Counted from the stretch's first letter, positions 9,151 to 20,393 are shown. The stretch: DNA of 64,000 nucleotides from Hydrogenophaga sp. (GCF_019635465.1 NZ_JAHBZK010000010.1:1-64000), one strand, 5' to 3'. Notes: generated by a model from the letters alone, not told the origin. Numbers and translations: made by a program.

Positions 9151-9618
9151 TTAAGCCCAAGCGGCTGGTGTCAACGGTCGGCCTGCGTGCCACTGGCTGT
9201 CGGGGTTTGAAAGGACCGGATGGCGCAGCTCTTGCCGCCACGTGTCCACCTGGTCGGCGGTCTTGTTCATCAGCCCTGCCAGCCAGGTTGGCGCCGAATC
9301 GATTGCCACTGGTGGTACAGCGGTCAGGCACAGCAGCGTTGTCTGTCGCACTGGGTGAAAGCCGAAGCGCAGGTTGGGGTGATCGGCAGTACCAAGTTGC
9401 AAGGACAAGAGGCGCTCATGCACTTGTGCGCGTTGCTGACCCTCAAACAACCCGATCTCGGCCAGTAGCAGAAAGTGCGCGCGTGGAGCGAGATGTTGCA
9501 CTTCCAGGTGCACACCTCGATGTGTGATGGTGTGGCCTTTACCCAATGCATGTGGATCATCCAATCCGAGTGACAAACAGGCTCGGTGGCAAAGGGTCTC
9601 AAGTTCGTCTGCTGTCAT
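9151..9618 (-). CDS. CesT-family (Tir-chaperone-type) type III secretion chaperone
   Basis: Protein of 155 residues. The pattern fits class I type III chaperones: a helix (MTADELETLCHRACLSLGL), strands (HTITHRGVHLEVQHL, then HFLLLAEIGLF), a central helix (QRAQVHERLLSLQLG), a strand block (NLRFGFHPVRQTTLLCL) and a C-terminal helix (LAGLMNKTADQVDTWRQEL). Such chaperones dimerise and hold the N-terminus of a cognate effector in the cytoplasm. It is upstream of, and probably cotranscribed with, the effector-like gene. No injectisome gene is in the window. Its composition is less AT-rich than that gene. Confidence 0.72.
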   Translation of the reverse strand: MTADELETLCHRACLSLGLDDPHALGKGHTITHRGVHLEVQHLAPRAHFLLLAEIGLFEGQQRAQVHERLLSLQLGTADHPNLRFGFHPVRQTTLLCLTAVPPVAIDSAPTWLAGLMNKTADQVDTWRQELRHPVLSNPDSQWHAGRPLTPAAWA

Positions 9619-9679
9619 GGTGAGAGCGCGGCGATCGCGTCTTGGCGTTGCTGAGGCTGCTGTGGGTAACGGCGCCTTT

Positions 9680-9695
9680 GCGCTGGTTCCAGCGC
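9680..9695. repeat. Short perfect inverted repeat between the XRE regulator and chaperone genes
   Basis: GCGCTGG-TT-CCAGCGC forms a 7-bp stem just past the stop codon of the regulator gene at 9706. No T-run follows leftward. It may be a weak terminator for the regulator or a site acting on the chaperone gene. Confidence 0.35.
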
Positions 9696-9705
9696 TCCGC
9701 CGGCG

Positions 9706-10509
9706 CTACCCCGCCAATGCCCTCAGCCGTTCGGCCGTCGGCTCATCGGCTGGCAGGAAGGTTTCCAGCGCCAGCTCTTGCAGGGTGATGTCCACCGCGG
9801 TGCCGAAGACGGTGGTGGTGCTCACCAGGTTGAGCACGCCCAGCGGGGTGTCGAAGCGAAAGGGCATGAGCACGCCAGGGTGCTCGCCGGGCAGGGCGGG
9901 GGCGTGGGGGCTGTGTGACGTTGGCAAAGCCCGCAGTTCCTCGGCCAGTACGGCCAGGGCGCTGTCGCCGGTAGCGGCGATCTGCTGCTGCAGGCGCTCC
10001 AGCAGGTGCTCGCGCCACTGCGCCAGGTTGTGGATGCGAGGCGCCAGGCCCTGGGGGTGCAGGCTCAGGCGCAGCACGTTCACCGGTGGCTGCAGCAGCG
10101 CGGGCGCCACGCCTTGCAGCAGCAGGGGCACCAGGCGGTTGTGCATCACCAGGTTCCAGTGCCGGTCCATGGCCAGGGCGGGCCAGGGCTCGTGTGCGTC
10201 CAGGATGCGCTGCACGGCGGTGCGCGCGGCGGCCATGGCCGGGTCGTCGAGGGCGCGCTCGCGGTACATGGGCGCGTAGCCCGCGGCCACCAGCAGCGCG
10301 TTGCGCTCGCGCGGTGGCAACTGCAGGCGTTCGCACAGGCGCATCACCATCTCGCGGCTGGGGCTGGCGCGCCCGGTCTCCACGCAGCTCAGGTGGCGGG
10401 TCGACACATCGGCCTGCAGCGCAAGCTCGAGCTGGCTGAGCCGGCGGTGCCGGCGCCATTGCCGCAGGTGGTCGCCGAAGGCGGTGGGGGTGGTGTGGCG
10501 GGCATGCAT
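9706..10509 (-). CDS. XRE-family regulator with MmyB-like ligand-binding domain
   Basis: Protein of 267 residues. The N-terminal helix-turn-helix is clear (LRQWRRHRRLSQLELALQAD, then VSTRHLSCVETGRASPSREM, about residues 12-55). The rest matches the MmyB-like domain pattern (WPALAMDRHWNLVMHN, then the FRFDTPLGVLNLVSTTTVFG block near the C-terminus), thought to bind a fatty-acid-like ligand. The ATG at 10509 was chosen because upstream codons cover operator-like palindromes. Such genes usually sit divergent from the gene they control, here the membrane protein at 10716. Confidence 0.85.
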   Translation of the reverse strand: MHARHTTPTAFGDHLRQWRRHRRLSQLELALQADVSTRHLSCVETGRASPSREMVMRLCERLQLPPRERNALLVAAGYAPMYRERALDDPAMAAARTAVQRILDAHEPWPALAMDRHWNLVMHNRLVPLLLQGVAPALLQPPVNVLRLSLHPQGLAPRIHNLAQWREHLLERLQQQIAATGDSALAVLAEELRALPTSHSPHAPALPGEHPGVLMPFRFDTPLGVLNLVSTTTVFGTAVDITLQELALETFLPADEPTAERLRALAG

Positions 10510-10540
10510 GGGCGCATGGTAGGGCGGGGCGTCGGCAAGG

Positions 10541-10561
10541 CCATGACCTCTGGGGTCATGG
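10541..10561. promoter_or_regulatory. Operator-like palindrome, copy 1 (CCATGAC-N7-GTCATGG)
   Basis: Perfect 7-base arms CCATGAC and GTCATGG separated by 7 bases. The symmetry extends outward to 15-base arms with one mismatch (10534-10548 against 10554-10568). It lies 32 bases upstream of the XRE regulator start. The same architecture recurs at 10636-10656. Confidence 0.7.
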
Positions 10562-10635
10562 CTTTGCCGATGGCCGTTCTGCATTGAGGGTTGAGCGTTG
10601 AACGGTCAAGCCCGTGGCAGCCCAACGCCCAACGC

Positions 10636-10656
10636 CCATGACCTCCCACGTCATGG
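10636..10656. promoter_or_regulatory. Operator-like palindrome, copy 2 (CCATGAC-N7-GTCATGG)
   Basis: Same arms and same 7-base spacer length as the copy at 10541, with starts 95 bases apart (about nine helical turns). It lies 60 bases upstream of the membrane-protein start. Two identical sites in a divergent region suggest cooperative binding by the XRE protein. Confidence 0.7.
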
Positions 10657-10715
10657 ACCCGGTGCAGCGGTCCGACCACGATGGCCAGCCTGTTCAACGC
10701 CATCTGGAGATCCTC

Positions 10716-11129
10716 ATGAACCTGTCTAACCTGTCTCTGTCCACCACTGCCCTGCGCCGCGTGCTGGCGCTGGATGCCCTCTCGGGTCTGGGCGCCGCGG
10801 TGCTGCACCTGGCCCTGGCCGATTCGCTGGCCGGCTGGCTGGGCTTGCCGGCGGCGCTGGTCAGCGCCTCGGGCTGGGCCGTGCTGGCGTTTGCTGCCTT
10901 TGCCACCATCCTGGCCCGGCAGGTGGTGCCCGCGCGTGGCGCCTTGATGGCGCTGATCGTGGGCAACACGCTGTGGAGCCTGGGCTGCCTGGCGCTGGCC
11001 TGGGGCGGGCACCTGCCGGTGACACCGCTGGGCCAGGCCTACCTCACTGTGCTGGCGGTGGCGGTGCTGGCGCTGGCCGACCTGGAGTTTCTGGGCTGGC
11101 GCCGCCCCAGCGCGCTGGCGGCTGCCTGA
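10716..11129 (+). CDS. Small integral membrane protein divergent from the XRE regulator
   Basis: Protein of 137 residues with four hydrophobic segments (about 17-36, 42-62, 69-88 and 101-121) and a short basic tail. No family motif recognised. The ATG at 10716 has GGAGA at 10706-10710; earlier in-frame ATGs fall in the operator region. It is the likely target of the divergent regulator. Function unknown. Confidence 0.75.
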   Translation: MNLSNLSLSTTALRRVLALDALSGLGAAVLHLALADSLAGWLGLPAALVSASGWAVLAFAAFATILARQVVPARGALMALIVGNTLWSLGCLALAWGGHLPVTPLGQAYLTVLAVAVLALADLEFLGWRRPSALAAA

Positions 11130-11220
11130 GTGCGCCCGTGCGGCATTCCATGACGCCTGTGCGGTCGGGGGGTGGCTCGGCAGAATGCCCCATCACCCGT
11201 TACCGCACCGGAGCCACCGC

Positions 11221-13947
<2,727 letters not shown>

Positions 13948-14035
13948 GGGGGGCGGGGTATCCGGGCATCATGTGCCTCAGCCCGCCGCCGCCAGAGCGA
14001 CGGGCGCATCGGGCAGTGTTTCTTCGGGGGTCGCC

Positions 14036-14956
14036 ATGCGCCAGTCAGCGAAGTACAGCCCGTCAAGGCGCACGGCCCGGCCCATTGCCGAACCCGCCGA
14101 AGGCGCCGAGACGGTGAGCAGTGATGCACCCGCCGCGCGGCCACCCCGCCGCTGGCGAGCCGCCGTGGCGCGCCAGTTCACGCAGCAGCGGCTGTTGTGG
14201 ATGGCGGTGGCGCTGTTGTCGGCAGCGCTGATCGCCACGGCCTGGCAACTGCAGCACAGCCGCGCGGCGGCCCTCACGCAAAAGGACATCGACGCCGCGG
14301 TGCTGCGCACCCTGACCACGCAGAGCCTGCCGTCGCCCTCGGCCATGGCGGCCGACAAGATCATGCCGTCGGTGGTGCGCGTGCTGTCCTACGGCAAGGA
14401 CGAGAAGGGCAAAGAGGTCGAACAGGGTGTGGGCACCGGCGTGGTGATCGTCGACAAGGGCGTCATCCTGACCAACCTGCACGTGGTCAACGGCGCCGAC
14501 CGGCTCAAGATCACCTTCTACGACGGCAGCGAATCCGCCGCCAGCGTGACCGGCGCCAAGCCCGAGAACGATCTGGCCGTGCTGCAGGCCCACACCATCC
14601 CCGACGACCTGCCTGCGGCCACCATGCGTTCGACGCAAGACCTGGTGGCTGGCGACGGCGTGGTGGCGGTGGGGTTCCCGTTCGGCATCGGGCCGTCGGT
14701 GTCCGCGGGCGTGATCTCGGGCTTCGATCGCGAGTTCAAGTCGCCCGAGGGCAAGCAGGTCATCGGCAACCTGATCCAGTTCGACGCAGCGGCCAACCCA
14801 GGCAACTCCGGCGGGCCACTGGTCACCATGGATGGCGAGGTGATCGGCATCGTCACCGGCATCCTCAACCCCACCAGCGCACGCACCTTCGTTGGCATCG
14901 GTTTTGCAGTGCCGATCGAAAGCGCCGCGGCCGCTGCCGGATTGCCCCCGTTCTGA
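14036..14956 (+). CDS. Membrane-anchored trypsin-like serine protease (HtrA-like, no PDZ)
   Basis: Protein of 306 residues: a basic N-terminus, one membrane segment (LLWMAVALLSAALIATAWQL, about 55-74), then a chymotrypsin-fold domain with the triad His in ILTNLHVVNG, Asp in ENDLAVL and Ser in NPGNSGGPL. The domain should face the periplasm. Unlike DegP/DegS there is no PDZ domain. The ATG at 14036 is preferred to an upstream GTG at 13973. It ends 20 bases before the MoxR gene, so it may act with that operon. Confidence 0.82.
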   Translation: MRQSAKYSPSRRTARPIAEPAEGAETVSSDAPAARPPRRWRAAVARQFTQQRLLWMAVALLSAALIATAWQLQHSRAAALTQKDIDAAVLRTLTTQSLPSPSAMAADKIMPSVVRVLSYGKDEKGKEVEQGVGTGVVIVDKGVILTNLHVVNGADRLKITFYDGSESAASVTGAKPENDLAVLQAHTIPDDLPAATMRSTQDLVAGDGVVAVGFPFGIGPSVSAGVISGFDREFKSPEGKQVIGNLIQFDAAANPGNSGGPLVTMDGEVIGIVTGILNPTSARTFVGIGFAVPIESAAAAAGLPPF

Positions 14957-14976
14957 GTTTTCACCCGGAGTATTCG

Positions 14977-15978
14977 ATGAGCGAATCCAACGCCCCCGAG
15001 ACCGCCCAGCTCATGGAGCAGATCCTCTACGAGGTCAAACGCGTGGTGGTTGGTCAGGACCGCTTTCTGGAGCGCGTCATGGTGGCCATGCTGGCGCAGG
15101 GCCACTTGCTCGTCGAGGGCGTGCCGGGCCTGGCCAAGACGCTGACGGTCAAGACGCTGGCCGATGTGGTGCACGGGCGCTTCAAGCGCATCCAGTTCAC
15201 GCCCGACCTGGTGCCGGCCGACCTGGTTGGCACGCGCATCTACAACCAGAAGACGGGCGACTTCAGCACCTCGCTGGGCCCGGTGTTTGCCAACCTGCTG
15301 CTGGCCGATGAGATCAACCGCGCACCGGCCAAGGTGCAAAGTGCACTGCTGGAAGTGATGCAGGAGCGGCAGGTGACGATTGCCGGCGAAACGCACAAGG
15401 TGCCCAAGCCTTTTCTGGTGATGGCCACGCAGAACCCGATCGAGACCGAAGGCACTTACCCGCTGCCCGAGGCACAGGTCGATCGCTTCATGATGAAGGT
15501 GATGGTCGACTACCCGAGCGACGAAGAGGAATACGTCATCGTCGAACGCGTCACCGGACCGGCCATCCAGGTGAACGCGGTGGCCACCACCGAGCAACTG
15601 GCTGGCTTGCAGGCGCTGTGTCGCGAGGTCTACGTCGACCCCTCGCTGGTGCAGTACGCGGTGAAGCTGGTGTCGGCCACGCGCACGCCCGACAAGCACG
15701 GCCTGAAAGACATGGGCCGACTCATTACCTTTGGCGCCAGCCCGCGCGCCACCATCGGCCTCGTCGAAGGCGCGCGTGCCCTGGCCATGCTGCGCGGACG
15801 CAGCTACGCCCTGCCTGAGGACATGGTCGATCTGGTGCCCGACGTGTTGCGCCACCGTGTGGTGCTGTCCTACGAAGGGATGTCCGAAGGCCTGACCAGC
15901 GATGCCTTGATCGCACGCATCATGAAGCAGGTTCCGCCACCGGCACGGCCGCTGGAGGCCGAGAAGCGCGCGGCCTGA
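14977..15978 (+). CDS. MoxR-family AAA+ ATPase
   Basis: Protein of 333 residues. Walker A is EGVPGLAKT (about 45-53), Walker B LLADEINRAPAK, sensor region LVMATQNPIETEGTYPLPEAQ and the lid is GASPRATIGLVEGARALAML. MoxR ATPases act as chaperones that insert cofactors or assemble complexes together with VWA-domain partners. GGAG precedes the ATG. First of a MoxR-DUF58-VWA set. Confidence 0.93.
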   Translation: MSESNAPETAQLMEQILYEVKRVVVGQDRFLERVMVAMLAQGHLLVEGVPGLAKTLTVKTLADVVHGRFKRIQFTPDLVPADLVGTRIYNQKTGDFSTSLGPVFANLLLADEINRAPAKVQSALLEVMQERQVTIAGETHKVPKPFLVMATQNPIETEGTYPLPEAQVDRFMMKVMVDYPSDEEEYVIVERVTGPAIQVNAVATTEQLAGLQALCREVYVDPSLVQYAVKLVSATRTPDKHGLKDMGRLITFGASPRATIGLVEGARALAMLRGRSYALPEDMVDLVPDVLRHRVVLSYEGMSEGLTSDALIARIMKQVPPPARPLEAEKRAA

Positions 15979-15989
15979 GGGAGCCACAG

Positions 15990-17054
15990 ATGTTCGCGCG
16001 GCTGTTCGGCAAACGGGACGACCCACAGAGCGTCGCTGCCGCGGGCGCGCCCACCGTGCAGCGCGCGGAAGCCCTGCTGCGCCGACTGGAGTGGACCGTG
16101 CTGCGCCGCCTCGACGGTTTGCTGCAGGGCGATCACAAGACCTTGCTGCGCGGCACCGGGCTCGATCTGGCCGATCTGCGCGAGTACCAGTTGCACGACG
16201 ACGTGCGCCACATCGACTGGAACGTCACCGCTCGCCTTCAGCAGCCGCATGTGCGCGTGTTCACCGAGGACCGCGAGATGGCCGCGTGGTTCCTGCTCGA
16301 CCTCAGTCCGTCGGTGGACTTCGGCTCCGGTGACCAGCGCAAGAGCGAGCTGCTGCTGCAGTTCACCGCGGTGCTGGCGCGGCTCATTGCTCGCCATGGC
16401 AATCGGGTGGGGGCCATGGTCTACGGCTCGCGTGGCCGCGCGCGGGTGGAGGCGGTGCTGCCGGCGCGCGGTGGACGCACCCAGGTGTTGCAGCTCATGC
16501 AGATGGTGATGCAGCCGCCTGCGGCGCACGCGCAGGCATCCGGAGGCGAGGGCAAGGGCGAGGGCAAGGGCGAAGGCGCCACCCGGCTGGGTGACCTGCT
16601 GCGCAGCGCGCAATTCAGCGTGCGCCAGCGCAGCACCGTGTTCGTGGTGTCCGACTTCATCAGCCAGCCTGGCTGGGAGCAACCGCTGGGCGAGCTGGCC
16701 CGGCGTCACGACGTGGTGGCGGTGCGGCTGATCGACCCGCTCGAACTTGAGCTGCCCGACCTCGGGCTGATCCCGATCCGCGACGCTGAGACCGGCGAGC
16801 AGCTGATGGTGGACACGCACGACCGCGGCTTTCGCCAGCGCTTTGCGCGCATCGCTGCGCAGCGCGAAGCGCAGTTGCGCGACAGCCTGGCGCGCGCCGG
16901 CGTCGACACGCTGGAGCTGGCCACCGACGACGACCTCGCAGACGCCGTGCTGCGCTTCGTGGACATGCGCAAGCAGCGCGTGCGGCACAACCCGGGCGCA
17001 CGCCCGGTGCCCACGCAACTGCCCCGGCGCCAACGTGAAGGAGCCCGCGCATGA
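15990..17054 (+). CDS. DUF58 domain protein
   Basis: Protein of 354 residues with the DUF58 signature LREYQLHDDVRHIDWNVTAR (about 66-85) followed by a degenerate VWA-like fold (WFLLDLSPSVDFG, FVVSDFIS). An insert near residue 190 is a tandem Gly-Glu-Gly-Lys repeat encoded by repeated GAGGGCAAGGGC units (about 16547-16575). No membrane segment. It sits between MoxR and the VWA gene, overlapping the latter by 4 bases. Confidence 0.88.
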   Translation: MFARLFGKRDDPQSVAAAGAPTVQRAEALLRRLEWTVLRRLDGLLQGDHKTLLRGTGLDLADLREYQLHDDVRHIDWNVTARLQQPHVRVFTEDREMAAWFLLDLSPSVDFGSGDQRKSELLLQFTAVLARLIARHGNRVGAMVYGSRGRARVEAVLPARGGRTQVLQLMQMVMQPPAAHAQASGGEGKGEGKGEGATRLGDLLRSAQFSVRQRSTVFVVSDFISQPGWEQPLGELARRHDVVAVRLIDPLELELPDLGLIPIRDAETGEQLMVDTHDRGFRQRFARIAAQREAQLRDSLARAGVDTLELATDDDLADAVLRFVDMRKQRVRHNPGARPVPTQLPRRQREGARA

Positions 17055-18118
17055 CCGCAGTGCCCGTGACCTTTCTGTGGCCGCAGTTCCTGTGGCTGTT
17101 GCTGGCCTTGCCGCTGCTGGTGCTGCTGTACGTGTGGCTGCTGAGCCGTCGCAAACGCACGGCGTTGCGCTATGCCAACCTGTCGCTGGTGCGCGAAGCC
17201 ATGGGCCGCAGTGTGGGCTGGCGTCGGCACGTGCCACCGTTGCTGCTGTTGCTGGCCTTTGCCGCCATGCTGCTGGCCGCGGCGCGTCCGATGGCGGTGA
17301 TCACGCTGCCGTCCACCCAGCAGACCATCATCCTGGCCATGGATGTGTCGGGCAGCATGCGCGCCGAAGACGTGCAACCCAACCGCCTGGTGGCCTCGCA
17401 GAACGCGGCCAAGGCCTTTCTGGCCGACCTGCCGCGTCACGTGAAGGTGGGCATCGTGGCCTTTGCCGGCGCGGCGCAGGTGGTGCAGCCCGTCACCCTC
17501 AGCCGTGAAGACCTCAACGCGGCCATCGACAAGTTCCAGCTGCAGCGCGCCACGGCCATCGGCAGCGCGATCGTGGTGGCCTTGTCGGAGCTGTTCCCCG
17601 AGCAGCGCATCAGCCTCAGCGACATGACCTACAGCCGCAACCCCGACCCGTTCGCGCCGCGGGGGCGTTCGCTGGATCAGCCGCGCGAGGAGGAAAAGCC
17701 CTTCAAACCGGTCGAGGCCGGCTCCTACGGCTCGGCGGCCATCATCTTGCTCACCGACGGCCAGCGCACCACGGGTGTCGATACGGCCGAAGCGGCCAAG
17801 ATGGCGGCCGATCGCGGCGTGCGGGTCTACACCGTGGGCGTGGGCACGGTGGAGGGCGAGATCATCGGCTTCGAAGGCTGGTCCATGCGCGTGCGGCTCG
17901 ATGAGGACACGCTCAAGGACGTGGCGCGCACCACCAAGGGCGAGTACTACTACGCCGGCACGGCCGAGAACCTCAAGCAGGTTTATCAGTCACTGAGCAG
18001 CAAGCTCACGGTCGAGAAGAAGGAGACCGAGCTCGCCGGCCTGCTGGCGCTGGTGGCCTCGGTGCTCACGCTGTGTGCCGCCGCGCTGTCGTTGCTGTGG
18101 TTCAACCGCATTCTGTGA
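17051..18118 (+). CDS. VWA-domain membrane protein (BatA-like)
   Basis: Protein of 355 residues. Two N-terminal membrane segments (about 10-30 and 57-77), a VWA domain with an intact metal site (LAMDVSGSM, about 95-103; ILLTDGQRTTG later) and a C-terminal membrane segment (LLALVASVLTLCAAALSLLWF). The VWA faces the periplasm in this topology. ATGA overlap with the DUF58 gene shows coupled translation. Closest named relatives are BatA/aerotolerance proteins; the partner complex is unknown. Confidence 0.88.
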   Translation: MTAVPVTFLWPQFLWLLLALPLLVLLYVWLLSRRKRTALRYANLSLVREAMGRSVGWRRHVPPLLLLLAFAAMLLAAARPMAVITLPSTQQTIILAMDVSGSMRAEDVQPNRLVASQNAAKAFLADLPRHVKVGIVAFAGAAQVVQPVTLSREDLNAAIDKFQLQRATAIGSAIVVALSELFPEQRISLSDMTYSRNPDPFAPRGRSLDQPREEEKPFKPVEAGSYGSAAIILLTDGQRTTGVDTAEAAKMAADRGVRVYTVGVGTVEGEIIGFEGWSMRVRLDEDTLKDVARTTKGEYYYAGTAENLKQVYQSLSSKLTVEKKETELAGLLALVASVLTLCAAALSLLWFNRIL

Positions 18119-18160
18119 ACCGGCCCTGAGGGTGAACCACCGCGCCGATACCATCGGCGC

Positions 18161-19354
18161 ATGAGTCAACACGTTTTGGTGGCGGGGGGAGGCATTGGTG
18201 GCCTGGGCGCGACGATCGCGCTCGCGCGCCAGGGCGTTCCGAGCATGGTGGTCGAGCAAGCCCAGGCATTTGGCGAGGTCGGGGCCGGCCTCCAACTGGG
18301 TCCCAACGCAGTGCGAGTGCTGGCCGACTGGGGCCTGCGCGACGCACTCGACGCGGTGGCTGCCTGGCCCGAGGATTTGTGCGTGCGCGATGCGGCTGAC
18401 GGTCGCGAGCTGGGGCACCTGCGACTCGGCAGCGACATCGTTCAGCGCCACGGACAACCGTATGCCTGTTTGCACCGCGCCGATCTGCATGCCTTGCTGT
18501 TGCACGCGGCTCAGGTGCAGACGGGCATTCAGTGGCACCTGGCCACCCGCGTGGCGGGCGTGACCGAGCGCAGCGACACGGTCAAGGTCGCGCTCGACAC
18601 CGGCGAGACCCTGATTGCCAGCGCGGTGGTGGGCGCCGACGGTCTCTGGAGTCGCGTGCGCCACGCCGTGGCCGACACCTTGCCGCCGCAAGCCACCGGG
18701 CACATCGCCTACCGTGGGCTGATTCCAGCCGGCGCCTTGCCCGAGGCCTTGCGCACGCCGCGCGTGCAGGTCTGGCTGGGGCCGCACCTGCACGTGGTGC
18801 ACTACCCGGTGCGGCGCGGTGAAGCCTTCAATGTGGTGGCGGTGGCGAGTGGGCGCGCCCCGGCCGCGCTGAACGCGCAGAGCTGGTCCGAGCCCGCCGC
18901 GGGCATCGAGTTGCAGGTGGCCTTGGGCTCGGTGCATCCGGCGCTGTCGGCCTGGCTCGATGCGGTGTCCACCTGGACACGCTGGGTGCTGCACGATCGC
19001 GCACCGCTGAATGGGCCGCACGCCATGGCGAGCGAGCGCATCGCCTTGCTCGGCGACGCGGCACATCCCATGCGCCCCTATCTCGCGCAAGGGGCGGCCA
19101 TGGCGCTGGAGGACGCATGGGTGCTGGGCCGCTTGGTGGCCGACCCTGCAACACCGGACTGGCCTCAGCGTTTGGCGCGTTACGCCGCCTTGCGTTGGGC
19201 GCGCAACGCCAAGGTGCAAAGTCGCTCGCGCCGCAACGGCGTCGTGTTCCACGCGAGAGGCCCGTTGCGCTGGGCGCGCAATGCCGCCATGGCGTTGCTG
19301 GGCGAGCGTCTGATGGACAATGCCTGGCTGTACCGCGGCCCGGGAACGCCCTGA
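18161..19354 (+). CDS. FAD-dependent monooxygenase (salicylate-hydroxylase-like)
   Basis: Protein of 397 residues of the PHBH flavoprotein family. The N-terminal Rossmann motif is VAGGGIGGLGATIALARQG (2-25), the second motif GADGLWSRVR (about 165), and the FAD-ribityl motif ALLGDAAHPMRPYLAQGAAM (about 300-320). Such enzymes hydroxylate aromatic acids with NAD(P)H. The nearby kyn genes raise the idea of a tryptophan or anthranilate-related substrate, but the overall pattern is salicylate/3-hydroxybenzoate hydroxylase-like. Substrate not decidable here. Confidence 0.82.
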   Translation: MSQHVLVAGGGIGGLGATIALARQGVPSMVVEQAQAFGEVGAGLQLGPNAVRVLADWGLRDALDAVAAWPEDLCVRDAADGRELGHLRLGSDIVQRHGQPYACLHRADLHALLLHAAQVQTGIQWHLATRVAGVTERSDTVKVALDTGETLIASAVVGADGLWSRVRHAVADTLPPQATGHIAYRGLIPAGALPEALRTPRVQVWLGPHLHVVHYPVRRGEAFNVVAVASGRAPAALNAQSWSEPAAGIELQVALGSVHPALSAWLDAVSTWTRWVLHDRAPLNGPHAMASERIALLGDAAHPMRPYLAQGAAMALEDAWVLGRLVADPATPDWPQRLARYAALRWARNAKVQSRSRRNGVVFHARGPLRWARNAAMALLGERLMDNAWLYRGPGTP

Positions 19355-19387
19355 GCCATTCAACAATTCAATGTCTGGAGACATGCC

Positions 19388-20371
19388 ATGACCCTGCCCC
19401 CGATGAACCGCCGCCACGCCCTTGCCAGCGGCGCCGCCCTGGCCGCCGCCACCGTGATGCCTGCGCTGGCGCAAGGCACCTGGCCCGAGCGGCCGCTGAA
19501 GATCGTGGTGGGCTTCCCCGGTGGCTCCTCGCCCGACCTGATGGCCCGCACCATTGCCGAGCCGCTTCAGCAGGCGCTGGGTCAGCCGGTGGTGATCGAG
19601 AACCGGCCTGGCGCCGGCGGCAACATCGCCGCCGCCCAGGTGGCGCGCGCCGACGACAACCACACCATCGGTTTGATGATCAACGGCAACATGACCATCG
19701 CCAAGATCCTCAACCCGGCCACGCCATACGACCCGCTGACCGATCTCACCCCGGTGTCCTTGCTGGCGGTGGCGCCCATGATCCTGACGGCGCCCTTGAG
19801 CGCACCGGCCGATGGCCGCGCCTTCCTCGACGCGGCCAAGGCCGCGGGCTCGCAATGGAACTACGGCACGCCGGGCATCGGCACCGTGGCCCACCTGGGC
19901 ATGGAGCTGCTCAAGAGCCGCGCCGGCCTGCAGGCGGTGCACGTGCCCTACCCGGGCAATCCGCAAGTCATCACCGCCATGATTGGCGGGCAGATCCAGA
20001 TGTCGCTGCTGCCGCCCGGCCTGGCCATGGCGCAAGTGCGTGGTGGCAAGTTGCGCGCCATTGGCGTGACCTCGGCTGGCCGCAGTGGCGTGGTGCCCGA
20101 AGTGCCCAGTCTGGCCGAAGCCGGTCTGAAAGACTTCGCACTCGAGATCTGGAACGCCGTGGCCGCGCCCAACAGCATGCCCAAGGCCCATGTGCAACGC
20201 CTGTCCGGCTTGCTCACCGAGATCGTGCGCCGACCCGAAATCCGTGAGCGCATCCTCAATCAGGGCTGGTCGGTGGCGGGCACCTCGCCCGAAGGACTGG
20301 CGCGTCGCATCAAGCAAGACACCGACGCCATGGCCGAGGTCATCCGGCGCAACAACATCCGGCCTAGCTGA
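19388..20371 (+). CDS. Bug/TctC-family tripartite tricarboxylate transporter substrate-binding protein
   Basis: Protein of 327 residues with a twin-arginine-like export start (MNRRHALASGAALAAATVMPALAQG). Bug-family features are WPERPLKIVVGFPGGSSPDLMAR, VIENRPGAGGNIAA, and PYPGNPQVITAMIGGQIQ. These periplasmic proteins bind small organic acids. No tctAB membrane genes are nearby, the usual situation for orphan Bug proteins in Burkholderiales. It lies 33 bases after the monooxygenase, so the ligand may be an aromatic acid; this is inference. Confidence 0.88.
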   Translation: MTLPPMNRRHALASGAALAAATVMPALAQGTWPERPLKIVVGFPGGSSPDLMARTIAEPLQQALGQPVVIENRPGAGGNIAAAQVARADDNHTIGLMINGNMTIAKILNPATPYDPLTDLTPVSLLAVAPMILTAPLSAPADGRAFLDAAKAAGSQWNYGTPGIGTVAHLGMELLKSRAGLQAVHVPYPGNPQVITAMIGGQIQMSLLPPGLAMAQVRGGKLRAIGVTSAGRSGVVPEVPSLAEAGLKDFALEIWNAVAAPNSMPKAHVQRLSGLLTEIVRRPEIRERILNQGWSVAGTSPEGLARRIKQDTDAMAEVIRRNNIRPS

Positions 20372-20393
20372 CGCACGCCCCACTGTCTGCGAG

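Noticed and set aside
9662-9690. Hrp-box-like GGAACC...CCAC upstream of the chaperone gene (leftward)
   Set aside because: Spacing is 19 bases instead of the usual 15-17, the 3' CCACNNA is not matched, and GGAACC is part of an inverted repeat.
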